A stretch of DNA of 64,000 bases from Parascedosporium putredinis (lineage: Eukaryota > Ascomycota > Sordariomycetes > Microascales > Microascaceae): assembly GCA_949357655.1 (NCBI GenBank), contig CASHTG010000016.1:124001-188000 (forward strand), written 5' to 3'. The notes below the pieces were generated by a model. It was given only the letters and a program-made list of their open reading frames with translations. It did not search any database and was not told the origin of the DNA. Shown here one piece after another: positions 12,582 to 23,633 of the stretch (positions are counted from its first letter, which is position 1; every line of letters starts with the position of its first letter). A program made the translations under genes and the position numbers.

Positions 12582-15300
12582 GTGCGGCCAATATGCATAT
12601 ACCCAGCCTGCTCTAGAAGCCTCTGCCAAACCGCCCACGCCAACTGTGGCGGGCCCTTTCCCTCACCGCGCCGGGTCGGGTCATCTTCATCCTCGTCATC
12701 CACGCCGTCGCCGTCGCCGTCGCCATCTTCATCTTGATCTTCGCACCCGGCGCCATCGCCGTCCCCGCGCTCTACATCCCAGTGCTTCTTCCCATACGAC
12801 GTCGTAGCAGCGCGCCCTCGCCGCCCCGCCGCCTCCTCGCCTGCTTCAACGCCGAAATAGCGTGTCGCGCGGCCGAAAACTCTGTGCTGCCGGGCGGCTC
12901 CATCTCGCAGCAGCCGAGCCCCTGGGCCTCGTCAGTCGTCGTCGTCGTCGCCGCCGCAGCAGCAGCCGCCTCTTTTTGCATGCCGGCCACCCTTCGCTCC
13001 CATGCGCCCACGGCGAGGTCCGCCGCCGCCGAGTACAGCGGGTTGTCCAGCTGGGAGCAGAACTCGGGGCACTCCTCGTACGCGCTGTTGACGGCTGCCC
13101 ACGCGGCATTGTGCCGCGGGCCCTCGACGCCCGCGCAGAGCGACGCGAGGAGGTACGCAAACGCGTCAAACGGGAACCGAGCCACGGGGTGCCAGAGGAA
13201 CGGCCGGATCGCCTGCGTCATCCGCATCTCCGTGTCGAACCGCAGGACTGCGAGGGCGTTGTCGAGGAGGATGCCGCGCGTCTCGCCCGGCATCGAGGCG
13301 AGGTCAACGTGGTCGGCAAACGCCTCGTTGGCCCGCACCGAGAACCTCAGCCGCGCTATCGTGTACCGGCCAATTAGGACGGTGAAGAGGTGGAGCGGGA
13401 TGGAAGGGTCGCATCGGCACGTGAGGCTATCCATCGTAGCTTCGAGCTCGCGAACCACATCGAGCCCCGCGGGAGCCGCCTGCGATGGTCGGCTTCCCGC
13501 ATCAGAGCCCCGAGCACGGCGCGGAAGCGGTTGTGAAGCGTGCAAAATAGCATGTCTGTTCCGCCTTCGGTCACGTCCGGTATCCGGACCGTGAAGGGAG
13601 AAAGGTCGCCATCGTTGCAGTTGGAGGGTGCTCTGGTACCCGACGGAGCCTCCTCAGAGTACTTTCCCGACCACTCGTTGATCAAGAGCACCTGCGACCA
13701 GAGTCTCCGGCAAAGCTCTGCCTCCCAAAGCGGCCGCGTTCTGAGCAACCGTTCGTCGTGGATTCCCAACGCCTCCCCTAACCGTACGGCCACTCCGGCT
13801 AGGGGCCACAAGGCCTGCCGATCTATATACGACTGGGTGGAGAGCTAGAGCACATGGTAAGACTTGGCATTCGGAACCTCGCGAGGGGCAAGTTCTGAAG
13901 GGCGGAAAGAGGGAGTGAGGGGAGTGGGGGATAAAAAGAAAACGTACCAGGTATAGGGTAAGAGCTTGCAGGTTTACCGCGTCGGGGTACTGCAGAAACT
14001 TGGCATTGACCAGCGCCTGCTGCGTCGCGTTGGAAAACCTCTTGAGCAGAGTCTCCTTGGACGTTTCCAGACCTCGGAGGCACTGCTGCTCGTTCATCGT
14101 CATGACGGCGCAGAGGTAGATGGCGAACATGAGCGCTTCCGCCGGTTGCGAAAGGGCGTCCAGCTTCATGGTCGCCTGCGAGATCATATCCTGGACCGTG
14201 GGCGCGTGAAACAGCTTCACAAGGGGGTCGACGTTGCTGAGAAAGGTGTTCCACAGGAACATGATTTGCGGGACGCTGGGATGCAGTTGCCTGAGGGGCA
14301 CATGGTTGGGGCGACCGCAGATGAGAAGCTCAGCCATGGCCAAGTCATCGTGGGTCGCAGGGCCGTGCTGGGAGACGGATTGGGAATCTTTGGACGCGAG
14401 TGACTGCGCCCACCCATGAGTGTGAGCTGGGGGAAGAAAAAAAGAAAGAGCCTGTGCCGCACACCAAGGGCAAGCCAAGAAAAACAAAGTCTTTGGGATG
14501 GGGGAAAGAAAGGAGGAGGGGGTGGTCCAAAGACTGGGACACGACAAGGGGAATGGAAGGGCGGGAAGGGTGGGAAGGGTAAGCGTACCTGGTTTTCGGT
14601 CTTGTTTCTTACAAGTCTTTGGTTTCTTAATAAAGCGAGGGCAATGGGGCCGCCGGTTAGTGGGTATCCAACACATCAAGCCCAACCTTGTTGAAAGGTG
14701 AATCTCGGGAGCCACGGCAAGAACCGAACAAAACAAGCCAAGAAGTGATGAAAAGGGGGCGAGGGGAGGGGAGGGGAAACGGGGAAACGGGGAAAAAGAT
14801 AAAAGGGAAAAAGGGAACCTGTCACACTCACTCGACGTGTTGGTGCGGTAACTCTTGGTCATCACAAGATACTAAGCCCCTTCGCGGCGGTTGATAAGGT
14901 CCCTCTGGGGACGGGGAAAGGTAATCGAATGTGAATGGGGTGTCTACTCCTTCGATCGCAACTCTACGAGCACCGACGACGCTCCTATATTGTGGGACCT
15001 CACGAAAAGTCGGTTCTCTGCTGCTGCTCGTCTGACCTTTACCGCCATATTCCGAGCGTCGGCTCCTCTTAGGGCTGCGGCAGCTGACGTAGGCGGTTTC
15101 TTTGGCACATCTTTGACATGGCCGCACCATGCTATCGTGCCCACGCTTCCTCTTTGGATAGATGAGGTAGGGGATCTTCCGTACACCGCAGATGGCGAAT
15201 CTCTCCAATATGTGACCCGGGTTTCGATCCCTCGCGCTGCCATCACCTGGAGGGGAGACAGATGTGTAACCAACGGGCGAGGCAGGCGGTTGTCAACTCG
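12582..15300 (-). CDS. Fungal-specific (C6-type) transcription factor
   Basis: A nuclear regulator of the zinc-cluster type with a middle homology region (Fungal_trans). The middle part reads from acceptor 14403 (SLASKDSQSVSQHG) through PSVPQIMFLWNTFLSNVDP, a typical family segment, to a donor at 13947. Intron 13845-13947 joins to STQSYIDRQALWPLAG and LGEALGIHDERLL, again typical of the family. The frame changes between 13455 and 13500, and near 12790. The C-terminus then has poly-Ala/Thr (12936-12972), an acidic Asp/Gly/Glu run (about 12680-12750) and ends WQRLLEQAGYMHIGRTYG before TGA at 12582-12584. Upstream, about 14830-15150 encodes CQRCAKETAYVSC and basic residues, the second half of a zinc cluster. 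The first half shows Tyr, Tyr and His where Cys is expected. The start codon is not settled. The neighbouring melanin gene suggests a link but does not show one. Confidence 0.8.
13845..13947 (-). other. Intron of the transcription factor
   Basis: On the minus strand the donor GTACGT follows CTATACCTG and the acceptor CTCTAG precedes CTCTCCACC. The join keeps frame between the LQALTLYL end and STQSYIDRQ. It is 103 nt long. Confidence 0.85.
14763..14792 (+). other. G-quadruplex motif, five GGGG tracts
   Basis: Five runs of four G are separated by A, A, AAAC and AAAC. This fits a strong intramolecular G-quadruplex on the plus strand, which is the non-coding strand of the surrounding transcription factor gene. 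It lies between the DNA-binding and middle-homology exons, in DNA I read as intronic. Confidence 0.8.
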
Positions 15301-17331
15301 AGTGGCGGGAGGCGGCCTTTGGGCGGGCCAATCTAGAAAGGCGAAAAAGGGCCAGGGATGAAACAAGAATGGACGGGAGCGGGATGAATATACGGTACGT
15401 TATGTTGGGACGGGCTGGCGAGGGTGCGAACAGACAAAGAGAAGGGGAGGTGGGATGAGGGGAAGGGGATATAGGGAGAAAAGGGCCGGCAAGGGTCACA
15501 TTTTCCCAATGCTGAGGGAAGACGCATCGCATCGTGGGTATAAGTGAGAGGGCGGTAGAGCCGGATATACGTTCCTTGGGAGTCTGAGTGAGACAAGCAA
15601 TGGGAATGCCAAGATGGACCCATCGGGCTTCCTAGCACGTAGCTGAGCAATCTATAATCACAAGTAACTGGTCGGTTCCGCCGCACCCATTGTTTTTTGC
15701 GTCAAGCCCTTTCGCGGATTGACCCATTCATTTGCATCACTAATGAGACAGACAGGCAGAGAGACGGAGAGAGAGTGTGAGAGAAAAACAAGGGCATAGC
15801 TAGAGTTAGACAGGCAGGTGGTCGGAAAAGTGGAGGGGAAAGGGGCGGCGTTTCTCGCCTCACCACCAGTTGGCCTCGTCTTAATGGACGTGGACATGTA
15901 GTGTATGTGGGGGGGGATGGAAGATCCCATTGTTGATTCAAACAAGGTTGGACCTTCGGTCCCGATGGTAGGCCTGAGCTCTCTTGGCTCGGGTCTCTCA
16001 TCCACGCCTTAGCCCGAGAAACCCACCAAAAACCGTTTGGCGTAGGATTGGGTTTCACCAGCGGGCTGCAAATCGGCTGCTGCACCTCTGATAAACCGCC
16101 TCCCAAGCCTCTTTTGTCCCTTCCACTTACAATTACTTCCTTGGGCTAGGATTGGCGAGTTTTTGCTTTTTGCTTTTTCTTTTTTTTTCTCCTCCTCTTC
16201 TTTCTTCTATCTCCCTGTTCGGAGCTGCTTCCGCCTTGGGATGCGGCCACCCTCGTCTTCTTTCGGACACCTGACCTTGCACGGTTACCTCGTAATACTC
16301 AGTGGGATATTCCCTCGTCGTCTTTAGTCCGTCCGTCGTCGTCTGCGCGGAATTGGCCCCATGAAGACGTTAGCCTCTCGCTATTTCAGGTTGTCGGGCG
16401 CTTTCCATCCCCGAGAGACTAGGGGTTGTGCAACTACCGAGCACTTGAAGACAGCTACCCGCCAATGAAGTGTGGTATAGACCAGCCCTCGTTGTTGTGG
16501 TAGGGTGGAGGTGAAGGGCGCTGAGATTACTTCATTTTTCTTCTCCCTTCTTGGTGTGGTCTGCTGCATTTGCCCATTTGCCCATTTGCCAATTTGCCTT
16601 GTGTTTCCTTTTTCGCTGGAGGCGGCCGAAGCTGGATGACCACCCATGTAAACGGTGTTTGGAGAGGGCTTCCCGCTAGTATTGATATTATAAACTAGTG
16701 AGGGGATACCGACGGTCAAAATCCTCCGGGACAGCCCTCCTCGCTCTTGGAAACATCGAGACCGATCCTGGTGTCGATGATGAGCATGGGCGGTGGATTG
16801 GATCGCGAAGCGAGGCCTTTGAGCCAGCCAATCATCAGACTTTTGGGTTGGGACGAGCTGGTGGTATCCGAACAGTGTGAGCGAATTGAGAAACTCGTTC
16901 CATTGTACGAAGTAATAGTGCTGCCTCCAAGTCGACACTCGGACTGCACAATGTCAAGCACAGAACGCTGAGAAAAGAACGCCAAGCACCCGTTGATGAA
17001 TAAGCGAGACAGGTCCTGGGAAGGAGTACGTGTAATAGTGAAGAGCCAAAAGAAGTGTGGCTTGAACGACGGGAGGTTCCCACACAGCTGGTTTTTCTGT
17101 GGCTTGACTGAACCCGCCCTAACTGGACTTGCTGACATTTTTGTGGGTTTGGGGGCATTTTGACACCACACAAAGTGTTTCTCTGCGTAAAATTTACTAG
17201 CAGGCCGATATTCTTTCCACTTCAAAAACCTATTCCACCAAATTTTCGACTTCACCCCCGGAACTCGAAGATTCAGTCTCCGCCCAACTGCGGTTAAATT
17301 GATTGTTCTCTCGTGTTCTATTTCACTACCT
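15301..17331. other. Intergenic with one orphan reading frame
   Basis: No gene is firmly supported over about 2 kb. CT-rich DNA lies near 16170-16230. An 8-nt unit (GCCCATTT) repeats about three times near 16567-16598. Minus-strand DNA at 16716-17130 stays open in a frame with protein-like composition (for example IGWLKGLASRSNPPPMLIID), but it has no ATG context or known domain and its upstream extension runs into the P2 leader. It may be a gene fragment or chance. Confidence 0.4.
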
Positions 17332-17443
17332 GTAAGGCGACCCCGACCCTCGCATCGTCTTCTTCGTTCTGCAACTGTTCCCCCCGCCTCTCTTTTTTGC
17401 GAGTCCTGGCTCTCTCTAACTCGTTGCGATCGCACTCTCACAG
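17332..17443 (+). other. Candidate intron in P2 5-prime leader
   Basis: A GTAAGG donor at 17332, a CTAAC branch-like site at 17416-17420 and a CTCTCACAG acceptor ending at 17443 form a good 112-nt intron wholly upstream of the ATG at 17464. Leader introns are frequent in fungal ribosomal protein genes. It is inferred from splice signals only. Confidence 0.5.
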
Positions 17444-17463
17444 ACACCCCACACCTAGACAAA

Positions 17464-17949
17464 ATGAAGCATCTCGCGGCTTACCTCCTCCTCTCGCTCG
17501 GCGGCAACTCGAGCCCCAGCGCCAAGGACATTGGCAAGGTCCTCTCCTCCGTCGGTATCGAGGCCGATGACGACCGCGTCGAGCTCCTCGCTGAGCTCGA
17601 TGGCAAGGACATCAACGAGGTATGAAATGAAATGATTCATGGGGGCGCCTGTGGCCACTATCCACGTCCCGCGGGGTATAGATTGGGTTTACTAACTGGT
17701 ATGGCCGGCTCTAGTTGATCGCTGAGGGTTCGTCCAAGCTCGCTTCCGTCCCTTCGGGCGGTGCTGCTGCCGCTTCCGGTGGTGCTGCCGCCGGCGGTGC
17801 TGCCGCTGCCGAGACCAAGGAGGAGCCCAAGGAGGAGGGTAAGTGGAATTTCCCATGGATACCTTGCGTACGCCGAGAATGTGTGACTAACCATTGCCAC
17901 AGAGAAGGAAGAGTCCGACGACGACATGGGCTTCGGTCTCTTCGACTAA
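17464..17949 (+). CDS. RPP2: 60S acidic ribosomal protein P2
   Basis: P2 forms part of the lateral stalk of the large ribosomal subunit with P0 and P1 and recruits elongation GTPases. Three exons (17464-17619, 17715-17838, 17903-17949) join without any correction into 108 residues, the normal length for P2. The N-terminal dimerisation domain starts MKHLAAYLLLSLGGN and includes the P2-type segment SAKDIGKVLSSVG. An Ala/Gly hinge follows, then a Glu/Lys/Asp-rich linker and the invariant stalk tail SDDDMGFGLFD, which contacts elongation factors and carries the phosphorylated Ser. The start is fixed by homology and by the preceding CAAA context. The gene shows no frame errors, unlike its longer neighbours. 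Introns are 95 and 64 nt. Confidence 0.97.
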
Positions 17950-19150
17950 ATGTAGTCAAGAACCTCCAGGAGTCGCTCCGGTACTTGCCGTCATGGGATC
18001 TAGGCTTTCAACTTGGACTTTGGTTCGCCCGGGCTTATTGTGGCTCGCCGCGTACGGCAAATCTTGCTGCGAGGGCTCGCAAATGCATAGCGCTTACCCC
18101 TCGATATCACTGTCGTAGTTAATGCATAGCACTGGCCCGGCTTGGCCTGAGTTGATGACCTGATGAATATAAAAATAAAAGAAGCAATGAAGTCGTCTGA
18201 CCTCCATTTTTATGGAACCAAAACTACAAAATCCCCGCTGGGATCGTGTTTGACCATATCTGTGTTCCAACAAAGTGATGTGTGTATCTGGGCATGGATG
18301 TCTTCACCTTGACTATTATCAATCTTCACGTGTACCCCGTACTATCAAGACATCAATATGTGATGTGGTGTAGGTCGTTCAGAGGAAAGGATGAGAGCTC
18401 TAATACGCGATTGGATGGTTTACCTCTCTTCTTTCGTATCCTTAGCCACCTCGCAAATTCGGGTTCGTTTGGCCATGTGGGAAACCCTTCCAAAAAAATA
18501 CCCAAACGAACAAGAGAGCCTTTCGCAAAGAAGAAGAAGTACGAAGTATTGTGTAGGAAGTGCACGATTTTGCTGCCTGTACACTATTATTCGAGAACAG
18601 ACGGGGCCGGGGGAAGAAGTGGAGAATGCCCGGTCTTTCCATCTTGAATGCGGGTCGGGAATTTCAAAATACTGCATCCAATTAAATCTGCAGAAAGGAA
18701 CGACACAACCAAGGGAAATTGGCTCGTCTGCCCCCGTTGCCGCGCAACGAGACTCACGATGATTGGTCAACTCATCCTTCAAACATCGTTCGTGGACGCG
18801 GAGCCCAAAATCCCCATCTTGCATCCCCAGCACCACGAATGATATCCTTTTACCTCACCGCAAGATATCCACGCGCCCCAAGACCTTAATCGCCAATTTG
18901 TCGACATTGTCTGCATCATGGGCACAATTGACGCGTAGTTACGACGATTTTTTCTTCTACAACACATACTAATAGAATCGGCGTGTTCGACTTTTGTCCG
19001 GCCTTTACTCCAGCATTTGATTTCGGAACCGAGACCGAGCGGAGGAAAACACGCCCCAGCAGCAACACCTGAGGACAAGGAAAAAAAAAAAACCGAATTG
19101 GACGGGGAAAAAAAACAACGCCAATTACCACCCATTCCGCCTTCGTTGAA
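17950..19150. other. Intergenic between P2 and Mps1
   Basis: About 1.2 kb with no supported gene. It contains the P2 3-prime region, including an AATAAAA-type string near 18167-18180, and the Mps1 upstream region. Short frames on both strands show no domain. A GTACGAAGTA motif lies at 18539-18548. Confidence 0.55.
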
Positions 19151-21898
19151 ATGGCATCAACGGCGTCGCCAACCCCATGGGTTCATCCCACGCGCCGCCA
19201 CTTACCCGAAGGACTTCCCAGCGTCAGGCTTCGTTGCGACGCCCTCCGTCGCGGACTCTGAAGCGACACGAGTCCAACCCTGCCCCGAACGCCGGCTCTC
19301 AGCCCCAGTATGGAGCGATGCATGACAGCTCTGACGATGAGATGCCGGTTCCCATGAAGCTCAGCGCGCTCACCAAGGCGTTGCTGGATGATGGCGGCCC
19401 AGCTGCTGCCCAACAGATGAGGCAGGCCACCAGGCAGGCGGCGTCTCCTCCTAGGACCAGGAGACGCAGCGCGCTCTCAACCTCCCAAGCCGCGCCGGAG
19501 GAGGGCAGGAGGAGCCTGCGGTCTGGCAGCTCACAACCCTTCCAGGATGCCAATGGCAGATCCTCTCGCGGCCCTTCCCCGCTAAAAGCCGAGAGAACAG
19601 TCCCGTCAGGAAACGCGTCGTCCGACTCAGCACCACCCCTAAAAGCTTGAGCAGCCTGGGCCAGATGAAGAGAAGGTCCACGTCCACAATCGCATCTACT
19701 TCCACTTCCCGACCGTCACTGCAAAGAAAGCCCTCCACCGGAGGCCGGCCTCCTAGCCGGGACAAATCGTCCACCTCCGACTTCGACAAGGCCGCTCCCC
19801 TCCCCCACCGGCTGATGTCAACACGCCGGCACAGCAACCAAGAGTCGTGAGGATCGCTAGCGGCTCTTCGGCGGCTCGGGGAAAATCCACCACCTCGTCA
19901 GCAGTCTCCTCGGCTAGGTCTGTGCCTGTTTCCGGGCACTCGTCACAGGCGGACCATGAGGCCCTAGACGAACCCGGAACAGCTGCACGGAATTCGGCCC
20001 ATATGGGCAGCGTGTCGAGGGCGGGCAATGTTGGCCGATTGGAGGACAATCTTGCTCTTCAGAGCTCTATGCGCATCAAGCGCGTGGGCAAGGTCCCCGG
20101 CAGTTTTCTCAGCGGACCTGCTCGAAGGGGTAGAAGGCGCCAGAGCGAAGAGGACGCCGAAGAGGGGAGACGGCGAGCTCATGGGCTCCAGTCAGGACCC
20201 GGATAGCCAAAAGGCCGACCCTACTCCAGGCGGAGAGGGCCTCGGCTCTTCGTTCTATGCGAGCAATAAGTATGCCGACTTTGCGTCCGGAAGCCCTGTT
20301 AGTTCCAAGGACCTTCATCGCCGCCACGCCTCTCTCGCCGATATGCGCATGTCATCCTCCGCTAGGCTGTCTCCCGCGGTGAGGCATCCCGAGCCCGAGG
20401 CCCGACCCGAAAAGGAACACGTGGAGCCGGAGCCCCTACACGAACCTGCACCCGAGCCCCGAATTCCTGCCCGGATCCAACCCGTGATGATGCCATCCGC
20501 CCATGATCAAGAAAATGAAATCCCCTCAGCATCAGGCACGTCAAGCCGTTTTCCTCCCGGCGAAGCCCGTCGTAGAGGCCATGGGGCGGCGTCCCCTACC
20601 ATCCGAGGTGCCCGCACCAAGGGCGACGGTGTCTCCGGAGAGGAAGCCCCTCTCCTCAATGAGTCACAATACTCCCCACCGCCCCGCGCCTCCCCGCCCA
20701 AGATGTCGGTCGTCGATGTTGCCACGACATCCGCCGGCGCCGTCACAACCCAAGTCAAGCAGCGACGAAACGTTATCAAGGTTAACGGAAAGTGCTATAC
20801 GAGGCTCGACGTTGTTGGCCGCGGCGGTAGCGCCAAGGTGTACCGAGTGACGGCCGAGAATGGCAAGATGTGGGCTCTCAAGCGAGTGTCTCTAGAGCAC
20901 GCCGACGAAAACACCGTCAGGGGCTTCAAGAGCGAGATTGATCTCCTGACCAAGCTCGCCAAGGTCGAGAGGGTGATTAGCCTTTTGGACTATGAGATGA
21001 ATGACGAGAAGAAGGTTCTCACCCTGGTAAGTTTGAGGCACCCTCATACCTCGGAAACTCGTGAAGCTAGCGACTAACGAAACCCTTGTAGGTTATGGAG
21101 CTCGGCGAGGTCGATTTCAACCAGTTCTTGAAGACCCGGCAGCCTCCGGACACGGGCCGCTTCGATCCTGTGTTCGTTCGATATTACTGGAACGAGATGC
21201 TCGAATGCCTGCTAGGCGTCCACGATAGTGACGTCGTGCACTCCGATCTCAAGCCGCAAAACTTTGTCCTTGTCCAGGGCCGTCTGAAGCTTATCGACTT
21301 TGGCATTGCCAACGCCATCCAGACAAACGAGACGGTTCATGTTCACCGAGAGACACAGATTGGCACGCCGAATTACATGTCCCCGGAATCCTTGATGGAC
21401 TACAACGCTATGCGCGGAGTACGAATTCCAGGCCAGCCAAAACTCATGAAACTCGGCAAGGCCAGCGACGTCTGGTCGCTGGGCTGCATCCTCTACCAAA
21501 TGGTCTACGGCCTCGCCCCATTCGGGCACATTGCCAACCCGATGGCCAGGTGTCAGGCAATCATTAACTGGGATTACACCATTGACTTCCCTGGCCGTGG
21601 CATGGGTGGCGTTCCTGTCCCTCCATCCCTCATCCGCGCGATGAAGCGGTGCCTCAGCAGAGAGCCTCATCTCCGGCCCACGTGCGAGGAGCTGCTCCAC
21701 CCTACGGACCCGTTCCTTTTCCCCGCGGAACTGCACGAGAAGGCCCTCCCCATCGACGAAGAGCTCCTTGGCCGCATCATCCAGAGCGTTGTCACTCGAT
21801 GCCGCGAGCGGATGCCCACGGATGCCGAGACCATGTCGGTGTGGCCCGCCGCTTATTGGGCGAGCGTAAAGAAGGCAATGAACGCCAACCGGACGTGA
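19151..21898 (+). CDS. MPS1: Mps1/TTK-type dual-specificity protein kinase
   Basis: Mps1 drives spindle assembly checkpoint signalling at kinetochores and, in yeast, spindle pole duplication. The long N-terminal half is disordered, basic and Ser/Pro-rich. The kinase domain begins near 20780. Visible landmarks are the Gly-rich loop GRGGSAKVY, the ATP-binding Lys in MWALKRV, the catalytic loop HSDLKPQNF (His-Ser-Asp is usual in Mps1 instead of His-Arg-Asp), DFG in KLIDFGIANAI, and the activation segment and P+1 region GTPNYMSPESL. An intron at 21027-21091 interrupts the domain between KVLTL and VMELGEVDF. The N-terminal half changes frame near 19173, 19640, 19820 and 20170, mostly by one missing base, while the kinase domain is intact. 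With four corrections the CDS is 894 codons plus stop. The start at 19151 is preferred because MASTASPTP precedes the shifted MGSSHAPP. I am sure of the family; the exact N-terminus is less certain. Confidence 0.93.
21027..21091 (+). other. Intron in the Mps1 kinase domain
   Basis: A 65-nt intron with a GTAAGT donor, a CTAAC branch-like site near 21073 and a TTGTAG acceptor. Removing it joins KVLTL to VMELGEV in frame, as in other Mps1 kinases. Confidence 0.92.
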
Positions 21899-22033
21899 CT
21901 GGCAAACACTGGAGTTTGATGCATCACTATTTCGTCTTCTTCTCTTCTTCCATCTTCGTTTCCGCGTTATTAGAAATCTATCCATCCCCTCTTTACGACC
22001 CCGATTCTTCCCTCTCCCTTTCCCCCATATCTT

Positions 22034-22054
22034 CTCTCTCTCTCTCTCTCTCTC
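22034..22054. repeat. (TC)n microsatellite
   Basis: A perfect TC dinucleotide tract in the 3-prime region of the Mps1 gene. Confidence 0.9.
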
Positions 22055-22925
22055 CTCTTTACTCTCTTGTTTTGCGGCGTTTGTTTGACTCCCATTTCTT
22101 CATGATCAGCCCGTTGAAGCGAGCGACTGCGATTGGTGTTGTTTTAATTGGTTCTCTCCTGTTCTCTATAACTTTTATGATGTCTATATTATTATACCTT
22201 GAGCGGTTTGGGCAGATTGTTTTTTCCCAAAGAAAAAGAAGAAGAATCAGAATAAGCAGAAGGCAGAAGTGGGAAAAAAGCTAAAGGGATGTTGCCCTTG
22301 AGAGCTTGTAAATGTTATTCGCAACAGCCTTGCTCGATCCACGAATCGACTAGCTGTCGAGACGAAAGGGGAAGGGACAGGAAGAAGGGGAGGCTTACAT
22401 GTATTCATGTCATGACTTTGTTTTTTGTTTTTCCTTGGGTTGACTGGTGTTTTCTTTTCTTGGGCGGCGAGGCGAGCCTTGGTTTGATTTTATGCGTTTG
22501 AGCTTAGATGAGAGTTCCAGATCCCCGCTCTTCCGGATGTTGTTAGCATTGCTTGATTCCCTTAGTCTTTTTCTGTTGGCTCGGCCTCTTTTTTTTTTTT
22601 TTTTTCTTTCCTTTCCTTCTCTGAATAATACATACTTGAGTTGATGGAACTACCGACTACACCTTACTTGCTCACGTTGATATGTGTCTTTGCCAGAGTC
22701 TCAGCGCCATGGCACGTTGTCTAGCCGAGCCCGCGTGTTCTGGTTAGGAAAGTTGTCTATTATTCAGTATGCTGCGGTGAGAATGATACATAACAGCCTT
22801 TTGAAATGGAACAAATAGTTGTACAGGGAAACTCGCTCCCAGATCCCGTTTTCCACCACCAGGGGCCGAGGACACAAGGCTGGTTTTAATCTGACCCCAT
22901 GCTACCTTGGTCATCCATCCACTTT

Positions 22926-22976
22926 CTCTCTCAATCGCCTTCCTCTCTCACTCGCCTTCCTCTCTCACTCGCCTTC
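22926..22976. repeat. 17-nt tandem repeat, three copies
   Basis: Three consecutive copies of CTCTCTCACTCGCCTTC. The first differs at one base (CAATCG for CACTCG) and a partial fourth copy follows. It lies about 65 bp beyond the bL21m stop codon. Confidence 0.85.
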
Positions 22977-23040
22977 CTCTCTCCCTCTATTTCGCCGAGG
23001 AACAAAAAAAGGACATGTGTTGACCCGTAATACCTAATCC

Positions 23041-23633
23041 CTATGCGCCAACTTCTTCGGGGGTGTTGACCTTGAGATGCGATATAGAGAGGATGGTGTA
23101 CTTGTGCTTGCTCTTAACCGTCTTGACCTTTCTGTTCCGCCTCTTGGTCTTGGTCTTCTCGCGCATAGGCTCAGCCTCGACGCCGAGCACGGTAGCCTTG
23201 CACTCAAAGAGGCGCTCGTCGACAAAGGGGTGCCCCTAAGGGTGAGGTCGCGGCTACCGAGGACAGAGGCGCGGGTAAGGCGGAGGACGTCGCCGGGGAC
23301 GACGCCCGGCATGCGGAAGGGGAGGCGGACGTGGTCGCCCCTGGTGACGAGGTAGGGGACGCCATGGACGTGGATGGTGATGTAGTGGGCGGGCTGGGCG
23401 GCGAGCACGGGGAGGAGGGAGCGCACCGAGTCGGAGAGGGGCTTGTGGACGGGTTGCTCGGGCGGGTAGAGGGCGGTCTTGGAGACGGGGGCGGAGGAGG
23501 AGGAAGCGGAGGGAGCGGAGGGTGTCGGCGTCGTCGTCGAGATGGACCGTACCACGAGGGCGAGGGGGCTAGTTGTCACGCGCGGTAGGGGCGCGCGGAG
23601 CTCCAGAAGGGAGCGGAGGAGTGTCCGGCTCAT
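23041..23633 (-). CDS. MRPL49: Mitochondrial large-subunit ribosomal protein bL21m
   Basis: bL21m is a structural protein of the mitochondrial large ribosomal subunit. The N-terminus (MSRTLLRSLLELRAPLPR) is rich in Arg, Leu and Ser without acidic residues, a good mitochondrial presequence. A Ser/Ala/Pro linker follows, then the L21 fold with HYITIHVHGVPYLVTRGD and RLPFRMPGVVPGDVLRL. After LTLRGTP the frame changes. Adding one base in the CCCC run (GGGG on plus, 23227-23230) continues with FVDERLFECKATVLG, a Lys/Arg-rich RNA-binding loop and the end HLKVNTPEEVGA. With that correction the protein has 197 residues. Read uncorrected, the frame gives a meaningless basic tail. The gene diverges from NSA2 with about 530 bp between start codons. 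Confidence 0.88.

Larger units (their letters stand above)
21899..23040. other. Intergenic, convergent 3-prime ends
   Basis: No gene is supported in this 1.1-kb gap between the Mps1 stop and the bL21m stop on the opposite strand. It holds a (TC)n tract at 22034-22054, a T run near 22590-22606, and a 17-nt CT-rich tandem repeat at 22926-22976. Confidence 0.6.

Noticed and set aside
15190..15245. Sequence resembling a tRNA T-arm (GGTTTCGATCCC-like)
   Set aside because: The base before the TTC loop is T instead of G, the stem pairs poorly, and no matching acceptor strand is found upstream.
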